Shown here: in pieces, positions 53,857-63,900 of the stretch
Position numbering within the stretch: position 1 is the stretch's first letter
How the letters are laid out: each line of letters starts with the position of its first letter
Assembly (NCBI RefSeq): GCF_030687495.1
Contig: NZ_CP117435.1
Span: forward strand, 310,001 to 374,000
Reading direction: 5' to 3'
Length of the DNA: 64,000 bases
From: Pseudomonas sp. FP453
GTDB taxonomy: Bacteria; Pseudomonadota; Gammaproteobacteria; Pseudomonadales; Pseudomonadaceae
Notes under the pieces: model-generated
Seen by the model: the letters and a program-made list of their open reading frames with translations, nothing else
Database searches by the model: none
Told to the model about the DNA's origin: nothing
Position numbers and translations under genes: made by a program

Positions 53857-54824
53857 ATGACCCGCGACACTCTCGAACACCATCAGATCCCCCTCTACTT
53901 CGTCGCTGTCCTCCTGGCCGCGGCCTTCGGCTTGCTCGTGCCCTCATCAGCCAGCGGCCTGGGCATGCTGGTCACGCCTGCCATCGCCGTGCTGATGTAC
54001 GCGATGTTCCTGCAAATCCCGTTTCTGGACTTGCGCCAAGGCTTGGCCAACAAGCGTTTCCTCTCGGCCTTGCTGCTGGGCAACTTCATCTTGGTGCCCT
54101 TGCTGGTGTGGGCGTTGACCCGTGGCCTGGTGGAGCGCCCAGCGTTGCTGGTGGGGGGCGTTGCTGGTGTTGCTCACGCCGTGCATCGACTACGTGGTGG
54201 TGTTTACCCATATCGGCAAGGGCGATTCGCGGCTGATGTTGGCGGCGACGCCGGTGCTGTTGTTGCTGCAACTGGTGCTGTTGCCGGTGTACCTGGGTTT
54301 GATGCTGGGGGCGCAATCGGGCGTGGCGGTGGCGGCGGGGCCGTTTGTCGAGGCGTTCGTGCTGTTGATTGTGCTGCCGATGATCCTGGCGGTGCTGACC
54401 ACCTCCCTGGCACGGCGATCCTCGGTCGTCAGCGCGTGGAGCAACGCCTGGGCCTGGCTGCCGGTGCCGGCGATGGCGTTGGTGCTGTTCGTGGTGATCG
54501 CGTCGCAAATCACCTCGGTGGTGCGTGATATCGGCCTGTTGGTGCCGGGTGATCCCTGTGTATGTGGGCTTCCTGGTGTTGGCGCCGCTGATGGGTATGT
54601 TGGCCGCGCGCCTGTTCGCGCTGCCTGCGGCGACGGCGCGCGCGGTGACGTTCAGCGCATCGACGCGCAACTCGTTGGTGGTACTGCCTTTGGCATTGGC
54701 GCTGCCTGAGGATGTACGCGGGTTGGCGGCGACGGTGGTGATCCTGCAAACCTTGATCGAGCTGGTGGGTGAGTTGATCTACATCCGCCTGATCCCGGCG
54801 TTGGTGTGGCCCGCGCGGCGGTAA
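53857..54824 (+). pseudogene. BASS/ACR3-like transporter broken by two single-base insertions
   Basis: The three frames 53857-54528, 54122-54709 and 54525-54824 join into one ten-helix protein of about 320 residues of the bile acid:sodium symporter / arsenite carrier superfamily (PAIAVLMYAMFLQIPF, LLTPCIDYVVVFTHIGKGD, FSASTRNSLVVLPLALAL, with the NSL...LPLALAL motif conserved). The first break is an extra G in the GGGGGG run near 54150. The second is an extra G in CCGGGTGAT near 54548. Removing both restores the full reading frame. Either a recent pseudogene or two homopolymer errors. Confidence 0.78.
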
Positions 54825-54901
54825 GTGTGTGTCTGTTCAGGCGCTATTCAGCAGGAGGGTCGGCAACATAGGTCGGCGCCCTTCACCTGACAGGTCAACC
54901 G

Positions 54902-56500
54902 ATGGATCACCGCAACCGTTTTCGCCTGGAGTCCATGGGCATTTTCCTGCTGGCCTTATTGCTGTTTACCTTGGGCATCTGGGATCAGCAGCCCCAGGGC
55001 TTTGACGGGCGCTGGGCGCTGTTCCTGCAAGAAATGTTTCGCCACGGTGTGAGTTTTTTCCCGACGACCTATGGCCAGCCTTACGCGGACTATCCTGGCA
55101 CCGCGACCTTCTTCAGTTTTGTTTTTGCCCGGCTGTTCGGTGCGCCCAACCACCTGGCGAATATCCTGCCTACAGCGCTGGCGTCCGCAGGCGTGGTTGC
55201 CTTGATCTATCGCCTCCTAGTCCCGTCGAGTCGCCAATGGGCACTGCTGACGGTGCTGCTGACGCTGCTCACCGCGCAGTTGCTCGATAAGTCGCGCTCG
55301 GTGTGCCTGGATCAGATGGTGTCGCTGTTGTGTGTAGGCAGTTTCTACCTGCTGCACACCGGCGAGCGCCTGGGATCGCGGTGGCGCCAACTGGCAGTGT
55401 TCCCCTTGTTTATTCTCGGCTTTGCCATTCGTGGGCCGTTGGGGTTGATCGAAATCTGTGGGGTGGTGTGCGTGTACTGGGCGTTGAGTCGCCCCGGGCA
55501 GCGGGTCAGGCAGGTGCTGATCCACGGCGCGGTTGGCCTGCTGTTGTTGGCCGCGTGCTGGTGGCTGCTGGTGAAGCTGGCGCGGATCAGCGGCGGTGAT
55601 GCCTTTGCCGATGAGGTGTTCAAGATGCAGGTCGGCGGGCGACTCGATGAAAGTGGCGAGCCGTTCTATTTCTACTTCCAGTTGAGTGTGTACCGCTACT
55701 TCCCGGTTGTGCCGCTGGCGCTGGCAACGTTGGTCGCGCTGCGCCATCGCTGGTCTGAGCGGTTTGTGAGTGACGATGTGCAATTGGTTGTACGGCTGGG
55801 AGCATGCGGCCTGATGATCCTGCTCGGGCTATCGGTGCCGCACTTCAAGCGTGCTTATTACATCTTGCCCATGGTGCCGCTGTTTGCTGCTGTCGCCGCC
55901 TATGGGCTGCTCCAGGCGCAAGGTTGGCTCGTTGGCGTGCGCAGGTGCTACGAAGGGCTTGTCGCGGCGCTACCGACGTTGTGCGTGGTTGTAGTCTTTG
56001 TCTGTCGGCATGGATGGCAGAAGCACGGATACTGGCCGGACGTTTCGTTGCCGCTGTTGATTGGCGCGTTGTTGATTTTGCAGGTGGCGGCAGTGATCGC
56101 CTGGCATCGGCTGGTGTGGCTCAGTGCAATCGCCTTGGTCGCGCAATGGTTGGTGCTGGTGACCGTGGTCGATCGCGCCAAAGATCTGCAATTCGACACC
56201 CGCACCTTTGTTGGCCAGGTAGAGGCACTTCGCGTCACACAGCCGGGGCCGTTGGTGTTTCTCAATCTGGGTCGTGATACCTGGGCGGTGCGTTACATGA
56301 TGAACCTGGACCACGATGAGCAGCCGCTGTTTGTCAGTGCCGGCGAGGTGGAGCGGCTGGGCGCGTTGCCACGGCCTGCATGGGTGATCGTGGCGCGCAA
56401 GGAAACGGCGTTGCTGGCGGGGACGCCGCTGGAGCATCAGGCGCCGGTGTTCAGTGGGCGGTTGAATGACAATCCGTTGATGGTGTTTTTGCTTAGGTGA
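54902..56500 (+). CDS. glycosyltransferase family 39-like membrane protein
   Basis: 532-residue polytopic inner-membrane protein of the ArnT/PMT-like GT-C fold, which transfers sugar from a polyprenyl-phosphate donor on the periplasmic side. Two early acidic/charged motifs fit the first loop (PQGFDGRWALFLQEM and TTYGQPYADYPGTATF). Ten or more hydrophobic segments follow, with RSVCLDQMVSLLCVGSF and GFAIRGPLGL in conserved GT39 positions, and a soluble C-terminal domain (LQFDTRTFVGQVEAL). The acceptor is unknown; no lipid A or cell-wall genes lie next to it. Confidence 0.82.
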   Translation: MDHRNRFRLESMGIFLLALLLFTLGIWDQQPQGFDGRWALFLQEMFRHGVSFFPTTYGQPYADYPGTATFFSFVFARLFGAPNHLANILPTALASAGVVALIYRLLVPSSRQWALLTVLLTLLTAQLLDKSRSVCLDQMVSLLCVGSFYLLHTGERLGSRWRQLAVFPLFILGFAIRGPLGLIEICGVVCVYWALSRPGQRVRQVLIHGAVGLLLLAACWWLLVKLARISGGDAFADEVFKMQVGGRLDESGEPFYFYFQLSVYRYFPVVPLALATLVALRHRWSERFVSDDVQLVVRLGACGLMILLGLSVPHFKRAYYILPMVPLFAAVAAYGLLQAQGWLVGVRRCYEGLVAALPTLCVVVVFVCRHGWQKHGYWPDVSLPLLIGALLILQVAAVIAWHRLVWLSAIALVAQWLVLVTVVDRAKDLQFDTRTFVGQVEALRVTQPGPLVFLNLGRDTWAVRYMMNLDHDEQPLFVSAGEVERLGALPRPAWVIVARKETALLAGTPLEHQAPVFSGRLNDNPLMVFLLR

Positions 56501-56656
56501 CGATGCTGGAGGATTTCTCTAACTGGGCGAAGCGTTATCTCAAAAAGTAAGTGGCGTAGCCCTTGTGGAATCAGCTTCGAGGCCGCTGCAGATAAATTCA
56601 CTATCTCTAAATCGCCACTCGGATAAGTGAAATTTCTGCACAAAATCGCAGACAAC

Positions 56657-56680
56657 AAAAAACCCGCACTAGGCGGGTTT
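56657..56680 (-). terminator. terminator of tRNA-Phe
   Basis: AACCCGC / GCGGGTT stem; on the minus strand followed by TTTTTTGTTG. Confidence 0.75.
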
Positions 56681-56724
56681 CTTGTGTGTTTCAGATGATG
56701 TTCGCACCACCTAAAACTAATTAG

Positions 56725-56800
56725 TGGTGCCCAGAGACGGAATCGAACCGCCGACACGGGGATTTTCAATCCCCTGCTCTACCGACTGAGCTATCTGGGC
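56725..56800 (-). tRNA. tRNA-Phe (anticodon GAA)
   Basis: 76-nt cloverleaf on the minus strand starting GCCCAGATAGCTCAGTCGG and ending with encoded CCA at 56725-56727. Anticodon GAA reads TTC at 56765-56767 on the plus strand; T-arm GGTTCGATTCC. Confidence 0.97.
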
Positions 56801-56903
56801 AACGGGGCGCATTAAACGGGTTTTTCAGGGGGTCGTCAAGCAAGTTTTCAAAAAATATTTAATTATTACCGTCGCTTACGTGCCGACCCCGGTTTTTGAT
56901 CAA

Positions 56904-57176
56904 TTATTGAGCAGGCGGCACGTAGCCGTCGGCCTTGGCGTAATCCTCGCCGGAAAAGAACTTGTCCATTTCGCCCGCCAGGTATTTGCGGTCTTCGGCG
57001 TTCATCATGTTCAGGCGTTTTTCGTTGATCAGCAGGGTCTGGTGTTTCAGCCAGTCGCCCCAGGCGTTGGCAGAGACGTGCTCGAAAATGTCCTGGCCCT
57101 TGGCGCCCGGATACGGAGGACGTTCCAGGCCTGGCAGTTCTTCTTTGTACTTGCGGCACATTACGGTGCGGGTCAT
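56904..57176 (-). CDS. yggX: YggX, Fe(2+)-trafficking / oxidative damage protection protein
   Basis: 90-residue cytoplasmic protein starting [20 protein letters not shown], with the invariant cysteine at residue 7, [26 protein letters not shown] and the C-terminal QYLAGEM-like [15 protein letters not shown]. It limits damage to iron-sulphur enzymes. The ATG overlaps the mutY stop by four bases (ATGA). Pairing with mutY, an iron-sulphur glycosylase, is conserved. Confidence 0.96.
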   Translation of the reverse strand: MTRTVMCRKYKEELPGLERPPYPGAKGQDIFEHVSANAWGDWLKHQTLLINEKRLNMMNAEDRKYLAGEMDKFFSGEDYAKADGYVPPAQ

Positions 57177-58240
57177 GACGACACTCCTGCATTCAAAACG
57201 TCGGCCGCGCGCTTCAGCAGTTTCTTGACCGGGGCGGCAAGGCCCAGGCGCGGCGGGGTGGCGAGGTTATACCAGAGCCAGTCGGCCTCGGCCACGTGAT
57301 GGGCGGATTCCTCGACCTGCACCAGCCAGGGCTCGATGGCCAGCTGGAAGTGGCTGAAGGTGTGGATCAGCCCCGGCAGTGCCTGTGGCTTGCCCAGTTC
57401 CAGCGCGTGCTGGTGGGCGAGGTGTTCGAGGTCTTGCAGGTCGTCCAGCTCCGGCAAGCTCCACAGCCCACCCCATAGCCCTGTCGATGGGCGGCGGTAA
57501 AGCAGGATCGCGCCCTCGGCATTCGCCAGCATCGGCATCAGCGTGCGCTTCTGCGGGATGGTCTTGCGCGGCTTGGGGATCGGGTAACGCGTCTCCAGGC
57601 CGAGCATGTGGGCTTCGCAGCCTTTTTCCAGCGGGCACAGCAGGCAGCTGGGTTTGCTGCGGGTGCAGAGGGTGGCGCCCATGTCCATCATCGCCTGGGT
57701 GTAGGCGTTGACGCGATCATGGGGCGTGAAGCGCTCTGCGGTGGCCCACAGCTGCTTGGCCACCTTGGGCTCGCCCGGGTAGCCCTCTTGCGCGGTAAAG
57801 CGCGCCAGCACGCGTTTGACGTTGCCATCGAGGATCGGCGCGCGCAGGCCCATGCTCAGGCTCGCGATTGCGCCAGCGGTGGACAGGCCGATGCCCGGCA
57901 GCTCGGTGAGTTTTTCCACGTCCCGGGGAAACTCGCCGCCGTAGTCGGCCACGACAATCTTCGCGGTCTTTTGCAGGTTGCGTGCGCGGGTGTAGTAACC
58001 CAGGCCGGTCCACAAGTGCAGCACTTCGTCTTCCGGTGCGGCGGCCAGGGCTTCGACCGTCGGCAGCGAGGCCATGAAACGGTCGAAGTAATTGAGCACG
58101 GTGCTCACCTGGGTCTGTTGCAACATGATCTCCGAGACCCACACCCGGTAAGGCGTGATGCCCTGTTGCCAGGGCAGGTCATGGCGACCGTGGCGGTCGT
58201 ACCAGTCCAGCACCGCCGTTGAAAACTGCTCGTTTCTCAT
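57173..58240 (-). CDS. mutY: MutY, adenine DNA glycosylase
   Basis: Removes adenine mispaired with 8-oxoguanine, 355 residues. [18 protein letters not shown] contains the catalytic glutamate, [14 protein letters not shown] is the helix-hairpin-helix, and [12 protein letters not shown] carries the active-site aspartate. The iron-sulphur loop is [17 protein letters not shown]. The C-terminal NUDIX-like domain ([18 protein letters not shown]) recognises 8-oxoG. Its ATG overlaps the upstream asmA-like stop by four bases. Confidence 0.97.
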   Translation of the reverse strand: MRNEQFSTAVLDWYDRHGRHDLPWQQGITPYRVWVSEIMLQQTQVSTVLNYFDRFMASLPTVEALAAAPEDEVLHLWTGLGYYTRARNLQKTAKIVVADYGGEFPRDVEKLTELPGIGLSTAGAIASLSMGLRAPILDGNVKRVLARFTAQEGYPGEPKVAKQLWATAERFTPHDRVNAYTQAMMDMGATLCTRSKPSCLLCPLEKGCEAHMLGLETRYPIPKPRKTIPQKRTLMPMLANAEGAILLYRRPSTGLWGGLWSLPELDDLQDLEHLAHQHALELGKPQALPGLIHTFSHFQLAIEPWLVQVEESAHHVAEADWLWYNLATPPRLGLAAPVKKLLKRAADVLNAGVSS

Positions 58241-60459
58241 CGTTTGAACAGGCCTTTGAGCGCGTCTTTGAGCTGCGGGTTGACCTTGTCGAGCTTCTCT
58301 TCAAGTTTGTCGCTGAGCTTGTTGCCCGCCGCCTTGATCGCGACCTGGCCGAGGCCGTCCTTGTCCAGGCGGCAGGCCTTGGCGCCCAGTTCCAGCGGGC
58401 CACGGCAGCGCAGCGGCACTTCGATGCCCTGGAAGTTGCTGCCCACCTGGCAGGCCGGGTCTGGCACGGCGCGTTGGTCGCCTTCGACGAGGATGCCCAC
58501 GCGGTAGTCCATGCCCAGCACGCGCAGGTCGATGTCACCGTTGCCGTTGACCGTCAGGCCCGGGATGCGCACTTTCAGGTCCGGGTTGCTGGCCACGCCG
58601 TTGCGGAAGGTCAGGTTGCCGCGCAGTTCCTGGAACGGCGTGTCCTTGCCCTGTGGCGTGCTGCTCAAGGTCTTGCGGTTGAGCAGGGCGATGCCGGTGC
58701 ACAGCTGTTGCTCAAGGTTGGCGTTGAGCAGCACGCCGTTGTTGATCACAAAGCTGGCGGTGCCGTTGAGGCTGTCGATCAGGGCTTTCTGGCTGTTGCC
58801 GCGGCCGCTGAGGTTGCTGTCGAGGGTGATCTGGCCCTTCACCGGTGGCGTTTGCCCCTGGGCTTGCAGGATGCGTTCGACCGGCACTTGCCTGATCTGG
58901 CTTTGCAGCGCCAGCAGCGGGGTATCCTGGCGTACGTCGAGGCTGCCGTTGGCCTGGAAGGTGCCGTTGTAGAGGCCGCCGCTCAAGGTGTTGAGCTTGA
59001 GTTGGCCGTCGATGCCAGTGGCCTTGAGCACGGCGTTCTGGATCGGCAGCTTGCTCAGGGTCAGTTGGCCGAAGGCCAGGTCGGCATCCACGTCCAAGGT
59101 GCGCAGGCGCGTCAGTGGCAGCAGCTTGTCGGTGCTCCAGGCGCCCTTGGTGGGTGCGTCCGGCAGCGGCGTGGTGCCGCCGGCGGCCATGGCCCCGGCT
59201 TCGCTGCTCTGCACTTCGGCCTGGCGCGCGGCGGAGGCGCCTTTGGCGGCTTCGGACTTGGCCGGCAAGTAGTTGTCGGCGTTGAAGCTATCGCCCTTGA
59301 GTTGCACGCGCAGCGACTGCTTGGCGAAGTCATCCACGGCAATGCGACCGGTGAACGTGCTGCCGTCGACCTTCAGGTTCAGGTCGTCCAGGGCCACGCG
59401 GGTCGGTGTGCCGCTGAGGCGGCTGACCAGCTCGACCTTGCTCAGGCTGCCCTCGGCCATCGGCGGCAACGGCTGGCCGACGCTGTCGAGGAACTTGGCC
59501 AGGTCAAACTGGGCGATGGACAGGGCGCCGCTCAGTTGCGGAGTCTTGTCGAGGTCGTTGACCTTCAACTCGCCCAAGGCGCGCAACTGGTTGGCCGACA
59601 GCTTCAAGTTGGTCCATTCGGCGACGTTCGCTGCCAGATCCACCAACAACTGCCCCTGGGTGGAGAAGGTCACGGTCTTGCCTTGCAGTGGCTCGCCGGT
59701 GGCTTCGCCGCTCAGGCGCATGTCTTCGAACTGGTAGCGCTTGAGCGCACGCTGGATGCGCAGGTTGCCGTTGAGCTCGGTCTTGACGCGCATCACCGGC
59801 TGGTTGCTGCCGAAGAACGCGGTGAGCTTCACGGGGATGCTCGCACCGTCGTGGATCGCGCCGGAACTCAGCTGGATGCTTTCGGCGCTGAATTGCTTGC
59901 CGGTCTGCTCGTCGTTGTATTCGACGCGGGCGTTGTTGATGGTCAGGCTGTCGATGTCCAGGCGGATCGGCTGTGGCGGCTTCTCCGGCTTGGCCTCGGC
60001 AGCGGGCTCGGCCGGCGTGGCGGCTGGCGCGGGTGTTTCGGTGGACGCGACAGGCGCGTTCTTGCCGATATCTTCCCAGTTGCCGTGGCCCTGCTTGTCG
60101 CGGTTGAGGCGCAGGTTCAGGCCTTCGACACGCACGTCGCTCATCTGCACTTCGCGGCGCAGCAGCGGCAGCACGCGGACCGACAGGCCGAGCATTTGCA
60201 GGTCGGCGAACGGTTGCGTCGGGGTGGTCAGGGTGGCCACGCTGGCTTCGTGCAATTCGAGGCCGAGCCAGGGGAACAGGCTCCAGCCGATGTCGCCATT
60301 GAGCGTCAGCTCGATGTGGGCCTTGTCGCGGGCAATCTGGCGAATCTCGTCTTTATAGTCGTTGGGATCGAAGAGGTGGGTCAGGGCAAAGCCCAGCGCC
60401 ACAATGATCAGCAACAGCCCGAGAAGTACCAGACCCAGGATTTTGCCGAACGCTTTCAT
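58237..60459 (-). CDS. AsmA-family protein
   Basis: Inner-membrane-anchored periplasmic bridge-type protein, 740 residues. One N-terminal helix (ILGLVLLGLLLIIVALGFAL), then the AsmA N-domain (DPNDYKDEIRQIARDKAHIEL, GDIGWSLFPWLGLELHEASV), an alanine/proline-rich linker near 155-175, and the AsmA_2 C-domain with NTLSGGLYNGTFQANGSLD and LNGTASFVINNGVLLNANLEQ. The family is linked to outer-membrane lipid traffic and assembly. AAGGA lies eight bases before the ATG at 60459, preferred over the in-frame start at 60486. First gene of the operon with mutY and yggX. Confidence 0.92.
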   Translation of the reverse strand: MKAFGKILGLVLLGLLLIIVALGFALTHLFDPNDYKDEIRQIARDKAHIELTLNGDIGWSLFPWLGLELHEASVATLTTPTQPFADLQMLGLSVRVLPLLRREVQMSDVRVEGLNLRLNRDKQGHGNWEDIGKNAPVASTETPAPAATPAEPAAEAKPEKPPQPIRLDIDSLTINNARVEYNDEQTGKQFSAESIQLSSGAIHDGASIPVKLTAFFGSNQPVMRVKTELNGNLRIQRALKRYQFEDMRLSGEATGEPLQGKTVTFSTQGQLLVDLAANVAEWTNLKLSANQLRALGELKVNDLDKTPQLSGALSIAQFDLAKFLDSVGQPLPPMAEGSLSKVELVSRLSGTPTRVALDDLNLKVDGSTFTGRIAVDDFAKQSLRVQLKGDSFNADNYLPAKSEAAKGASAARQAEVQSSEAGAMAAGGTTPLPDAPTKGAWSTDKLLPLTRLRTLDVDADLAFGQLTLSKLPIQNAVLKATGIDGQLKLNTLSGGLYNGTFQANGSLDVRQDTPLLALQSQIRQVPVERILQAQGQTPPVKGQITLDSNLSGRGNSQKALIDSLNGTASFVINNGVLLNANLEQQLCTGIALLNRKTLSSTPQGKDTPFQELRGNLTFRNGVASNPDLKVRIPGLTVNGNGDIDLRVLGMDYRVGILVEGDQRAVPDPACQVGSNFQGIEVPLRCRGPLELGAKACRLDKDGLGQVAIKAAGNKLSDKLEEKLDKVNPQLKDALKGLFKR

Positions 60460-60785
60460 GGGCGAGTCCTTGTATGTCGATTTCAAAATTTAGCCGAAGA
60501 GTATAACGCCCGTAACCGTACGTCAGTTCCCTCATCGTTACATTGTATCCAGGCCCAGCAAAACGGGAATTTGGCGTCAAACAAAACAGATATCCCGAAA
60601 AAGGTGATGTCAGTTTGGTTTTTCTGTCATCCACAGGTGCTAATCTTCGCCGGTTCGTCTGCCTTCTGCGACATAGCGTCGCGCTCAAATGGAGCTTTAC
60701 TCAACAACAACGGCCAACGCTCTGCGTGCAAGGCCGAGGGAGAGAGCGCCTGACGAACACATACTAATAACTGGGGGAAACACCA
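60460..60785. other. divergent spacer between asmA-like gene and MFS gene
   Basis: No gene seen. An AACAACAA stretch at 60703-60710 fits the Hfq/Crc A-rich motif AAnAAnAA, but it is 75 bp upstream of the MFS start, so its meaning is doubtful. I could not place a clear promoter. Confidence 0.4.
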
Positions 60786-62447
60786 ATGAGCACTAGCACT
60801 GCGGCAGCTTCAACTGCCGCACAGCCTGCGTTCCTGTCCAAGGAGCGCATCATCGCCAAGCCCGGCTTCAACCGCTGGCTGGTTCCGCCGGCCGCGTTGG
60901 CCATCCACCTGTGCATCGGCATGGCCTACGGTTTCTCGGTGTTCTGGCTGCCGTTGTCGAAAGCGCTGGGCGTCACCAAGCCGCTGGCCTGCGCGCCAGA
61001 CATGAGTTTTATCGCGCAAATCTTCTCGTCCCAGTGTGACTGGCCCATCTCCATGCTGGGCTGGATCTACACCCTGTTCTTCATCTTCCTGGGCTGCTCG
61101 GCAGCGATCTGGGGCGGCTGGCTGGAACATGCCGGGCCGCGCAAGGCCGGCGTTGTATCGGCGCTGTGCTGGTGTGGCGGCCTGCTGATCTCGGCGTTGG
61201 GCATCTACACCCACCAGATCTGGCTGATGTGGATCGGCTCCGGGGTCATTGGCGGTATCGGCCTGGGCCTGGGCTACATCTCGCCCGTGTCGACCCTGAT
61301 CAAGTGGTTCCCGGACAAGCGCGGCATGGCCACCGGCATGGCAATCATGGGCTTCGGCGGCGGCGCCATGGTGGGCGCCCCGTTGGCAGCGGCATTGATG
61401 GGCCACTTCGCCACGCCGGACAGCGTGGGCGTATGGCAGAGCTTCCTGGTGATGGCGGCGATCTACTTCGTGTTCATGATCGGCGGCGCCTTGTCCTACC
61501 GCGTTCCGCCAACCGGCTGGAAGCCTGAGGGCTGGACCGCGCCGGCGAAAAAAGCCAGCAACGCGATGATCACCCACCGTCACGTGCACGTGAACGTGGC
61601 CTGGAAAACTCCGCAATTCCGCCTGGTGTGGCTGGTGCTGTGCCTGAACGTGTCTGCCGGTATCGGCATCCTCGGCATGGCGTCGCCCCTGCTGCAGGAA
61701 GTGTTCGGCGGCAAGCTGCTGGGCGTGGATGTGCCGTTTGGCCAGCTGGATGCCGGTCAACTGGCGTCCATCGCGGCGATCGCGGCGGGCTTCACCGGTC
61801 TGTTGAGCCTGTTCAATATCGGTGGGCGATTCTTCTGGGCGTCGTTCTCCGACTACCTGGGCCGTAAAAACACCTACTTCGTGTTCTTCGCCCTGGGTTT
61901 TGCCCTGTACGCGCTGATCCCGAACCTCGGTCACCTGGGCAACGTGTCGCTGTTCGTGGCGGCGTTCTGCATCATCCTGTCGATGTACGGCGGTGGTTTT
62001 GCCACGGTTCCGGCTTACCTGGCCGACCTGTTCGGTACGCAGATGGTCGGTGCGATCCACGGTCGCCTGCTGACCGCCTGGGCAGCGGCGGGCGTCTTGG
62101 GCCCGGTGTTGGTGAACTATCTGCGTGAGTATCAGTTGAGCATCGGCGTTGAACGCGCTGCGGCCTATGACATCACCTTGTACATCCTCGCTGGCCTGCT
62201 GGTGCTGGGGTTCATCTGCAACCTGCTGGTGCGTCCGGTGGCCGACAAGTACTTCATGACCGACGCCGAACTGGCCGCCGAGCAAGCGCTGGGGCATGAC
62301 AAAGGCGCCGACGCCAGCACGTCCCTGGAGTGGAAAGCCGCGCCAGGTACTGTGCCATTGGCGATTGCCGCCTGGCTGGTGGTGGGTATTCCGTTGGCGT
62401 GGGGTGTGTGGGTGACCCTGCAGAAGACGGCGGTACTGTTCCACTAA
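60786..62447 (+). CDS. OFA-family MFS transporter (oxalate/formate antiporter-like)
   Basis: Twelve-helix major facilitator protein, 553 residues. RWLVPPAALAIHLCIGMAYGFSVFWLPLSKALG is the first helix of the oxalate/formate antiporter family. GIGLGLGYISPVSTLIKWFPDKRGMATGMAIMGFGGGAMVGAP is the family signature on helices 4-5. FWASFSDYLGRKNTYFVFF is the second-half MFS motif. An extra loop with CAPD...SSQCDW between helices 1 and 2 and a charged stretch before the last helices make it longer than the usual 400-450. Members transport carboxylates such as oxalate, formate or pyruvate; the substrate here is open. GGGGGA precedes the ATG and a REPIN follows the gene. Confidence 0.88.
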   Translation: MSTSTAAASTAAQPAFLSKERIIAKPGFNRWLVPPAALAIHLCIGMAYGFSVFWLPLSKALGVTKPLACAPDMSFIAQIFSSQCDWPISMLGWIYTLFFIFLGCSAAIWGGWLEHAGPRKAGVVSALCWCGGLLISALGIYTHQIWLMWIGSGVIGGIGLGLGYISPVSTLIKWFPDKRGMATGMAIMGFGGGAMVGAPLAAALMGHFATPDSVGVWQSFLVMAAIYFVFMIGGALSYRVPPTGWKPEGWTAPAKKASNAMITHRHVHVNVAWKTPQFRLVWLVLCLNVSAGIGILGMASPLLQEVFGGKLLGVDVPFGQLDAGQLASIAAIAAGFTGLLSLFNIGGRFFWASFSDYLGRKNTYFVFFALGFALYALIPNLGHLGNVSLFVAAFCIILSMYGGGFATVPAYLADLFGTQMVGAIHGRLLTAWAAAGVLGPVLVNYLREYQLSIGVERAAAYDITLYILAGLLVLGFICNLLVRPVADKYFMTDAELAAEQALGHDKGADASTSLEWKAAPGTVPLAIAAWLVVGIPLAWGVWVTLQKTAVLFH

Positions 62448-62461
62448 CACCGCAAAAACCC

Positions 62462-62548
62462 TGTGGGAGCGGGCTTGCCCGCGATAGCATCACCTCGGTC
62501 TGTCTGAGTGACCGAGGTGCCTGCATCGCAGGCAAGCCAGCTCCCACA
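62462..62548. repeat. REPIN (paired inverted REP sequences)
   Basis: Same outer ends as the element at 51628 (TGTGGGAGCGGGCTTGCCCG left, AGCCAGCTCCCACA right), with the inner stem CACCTCGGTC / GACCGAGGTG in the opposite orientation relative to those ends. Confidence 0.9.
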
Positions 62549-62601
62549 GTTGTATGCACATGTCTATCCCCGACACTCCATCAGTCTTATCCCCTCCGAT
62601 G

Positions 62602-62630
62602 TTTCTGTTTAGCGCCCGCGCCCCTATAAT
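62602..62630 (+). promoter_or_regulatory. putative sigma-70 promoter for hisB
   Basis: A perfect -10 TATAAT at 62625-62630 with a weak -35 (TTTCTG) 17 bp upstream. It leaves a 5' leader of about 30 nt before hisB. Confidence 0.55.
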
Positions 62631-62668
62631 GGCTGCCTTTTTCGCCCAATGATTTTGCGGAGCTGGTG

Positions 62669-63262
62669 ATGGCCGAACGTAAGGCGTCCGTCGAGCGCGA
62701 CACTCTGGAAACCCAGATCAAAGCCTCGATCAACCTGGATGGCACCGGAAAGGCCCGATTTGATATCGGTGTACCTTTTCTTGAGCACATGCTGGACCAG
62801 ATCGCCCGTCACGGGCTGATCGACCTGGATATCGTCAGCAAGGGCGACCTGCATATCGACGACCACCACACCGTGGAGGATGTCGGTATCACCCTCGGCC
62901 AGGCGTTTGCCAAGGCCATCGGCGACAAAAAAGGCATCCGTCGCTACGGCCACGCCTATGTCCCGCTGGACGAAGCGCTGTCGCGTGTGGTCATCGACTT
63001 CTCCGGCCGCCCAGGCCTGCAGATGCACGTGCCCTACACCCGCGCCACCGTGGGCGGCTTTGACGTCGACCTGTTCCAGGAATTTTTCCAGGGTTTCGTC
63101 AACCACGCCCTGGTCAGCCTGCACATCGACAACCTGCGTGGCACCAACACCCACCACCAGATCGAAACCGTGTTCAAGGCTTTCGGCCGCGCCCTGCGCA
63201 TGGCCGTGGAGCTGGATGACCGCATGGCCGGGCAAATGCCCTCGACCAAGGGCGTCCTGTAA
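62669..63262 (+). CDS. hisB: HisB, imidazoleglycerol-phosphate dehydratase
   Basis: Sixth step of histidine biosynthesis, 197 residues, monofunctional as usual in pseudomonads. Metal-binding repeats are [28 protein letters not shown] and [26 protein letters not shown] lies before the ATG at 62669; the GTG one codon earlier is less likely. Its stop overlaps the hisH ATG by one base. Confidence 0.97.
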   Translation: MAERKASVERDTLETQIKASINLDGTGKARFDIGVPFLEHMLDQIARHGLIDLDIVSKGDLHIDDHHTVEDVGITLGQAFAKAIGDKKGIRRYGHAYVPLDEALSRVVIDFSGRPGLQMHVPYTRATVGGFDVDLFQEFFQGFVNHALVSLHIDNLRGTNTHHQIETVFKAFGRALRMAVELDDRMAGQMPSTKGVL

Positions 63263-63900
63263 TGCAGACGGTCGCGGTTATCGATTACGGCATGGGTAAC
63301 CTGCACTCGGTGGCCAAGGCCCTCGAACACGTAGGTGCCGGCAAGGTGCTGATCACCAGCGATGCAGACGTGATTCGCGAAGCCGACCGGGTGGTATTCC
63401 CCGGCGTTGGCGCGATTCGCGATTGCATGGCCGAGATCCGCCGCCTGGGCTTTGACAGCCTGGTGCGTGAAGTCAGCCAGGACCGTCCGTTCCTCGGCAT
63501 CTGCGTGGGCATGCAAGCCTTGCTCGACCGCAGTGAAGAGAACGACGGCGTGGACTGCATCGGCCTGTTTCCGGGCCAGGTGAAGTTCTTCGGCAAGGAC
63601 TTGCACGAAGACGGCGCCCACCTGAAAGTCCCGCACATGGGCTGGAACGAAGTCAGCCAGACGGTGGATCACCCCCTGTGGCATGACATTCCGGACCTGG
63701 CGCGCTTCTACTTCGTGCACAGCTACTACATCGCCGCCGGCAACCCGGCCCAGGTGGTGGGGGGCGGGCACTACGGTGTCGATTTCGCCGCCGCGCTGGC
63801 CGAAGGTTCGCGCTTTGCCGTGCAGTTCCACCCGGAGAAGAGCCATACCCATGGCCTGCAGTTGCTGCAGAACTTCGCCGCCTGGAACGGGCGCTGGTAA
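63262..63900 (+). CDS. hisH: HisH, glutamine amidotransferase subunit of IGP synthase
   Basis: Supplies ammonia to HisF for imidazole-glycerol phosphate formation, 212 residues. [20 protein letters not shown] is the start of the class I amidotransferase fold. The nucleophile lies in [11 protein letters not shown]. The catalytic His-Glu pair is in [19 protein letters not shown]. It is translationally coupled to hisB. Confidence 0.97.
   Translation: MQTVAVIDYGMGNLHSVAKALEHVGAGKVLITSDADVIREADRVVFPGVGAIRDCMAEIRRLGFDSLVREVSQDRPFLGICVGMQALLDRSEENDGVDCIGLFPGQVKFFGKDLHEDGAHLKVPHMGWNEVSQTVDHPLWHDIPDLARFYFVHSYYIAAGNPAQVVGGGHYGVDFAAALAEGSRFAVQFHPEKSHTHGLQLLQNFAAWNGRW

Noticed and set aside
60703..60710. 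AACAACAA as an Hfq/Crc target for the MFS gene
   Set aside because: Motif match is exact but too far (about 75 bp) from the ribosome site, and such short A-rich motifs are common by chance.
58219..60753. 844-codon plus-strand frame opposite the asmA-like gene
   Set aside because: Antisense shadow; the minus strand carries AsmA domains, a good ribosome site and overlaps with mutY.
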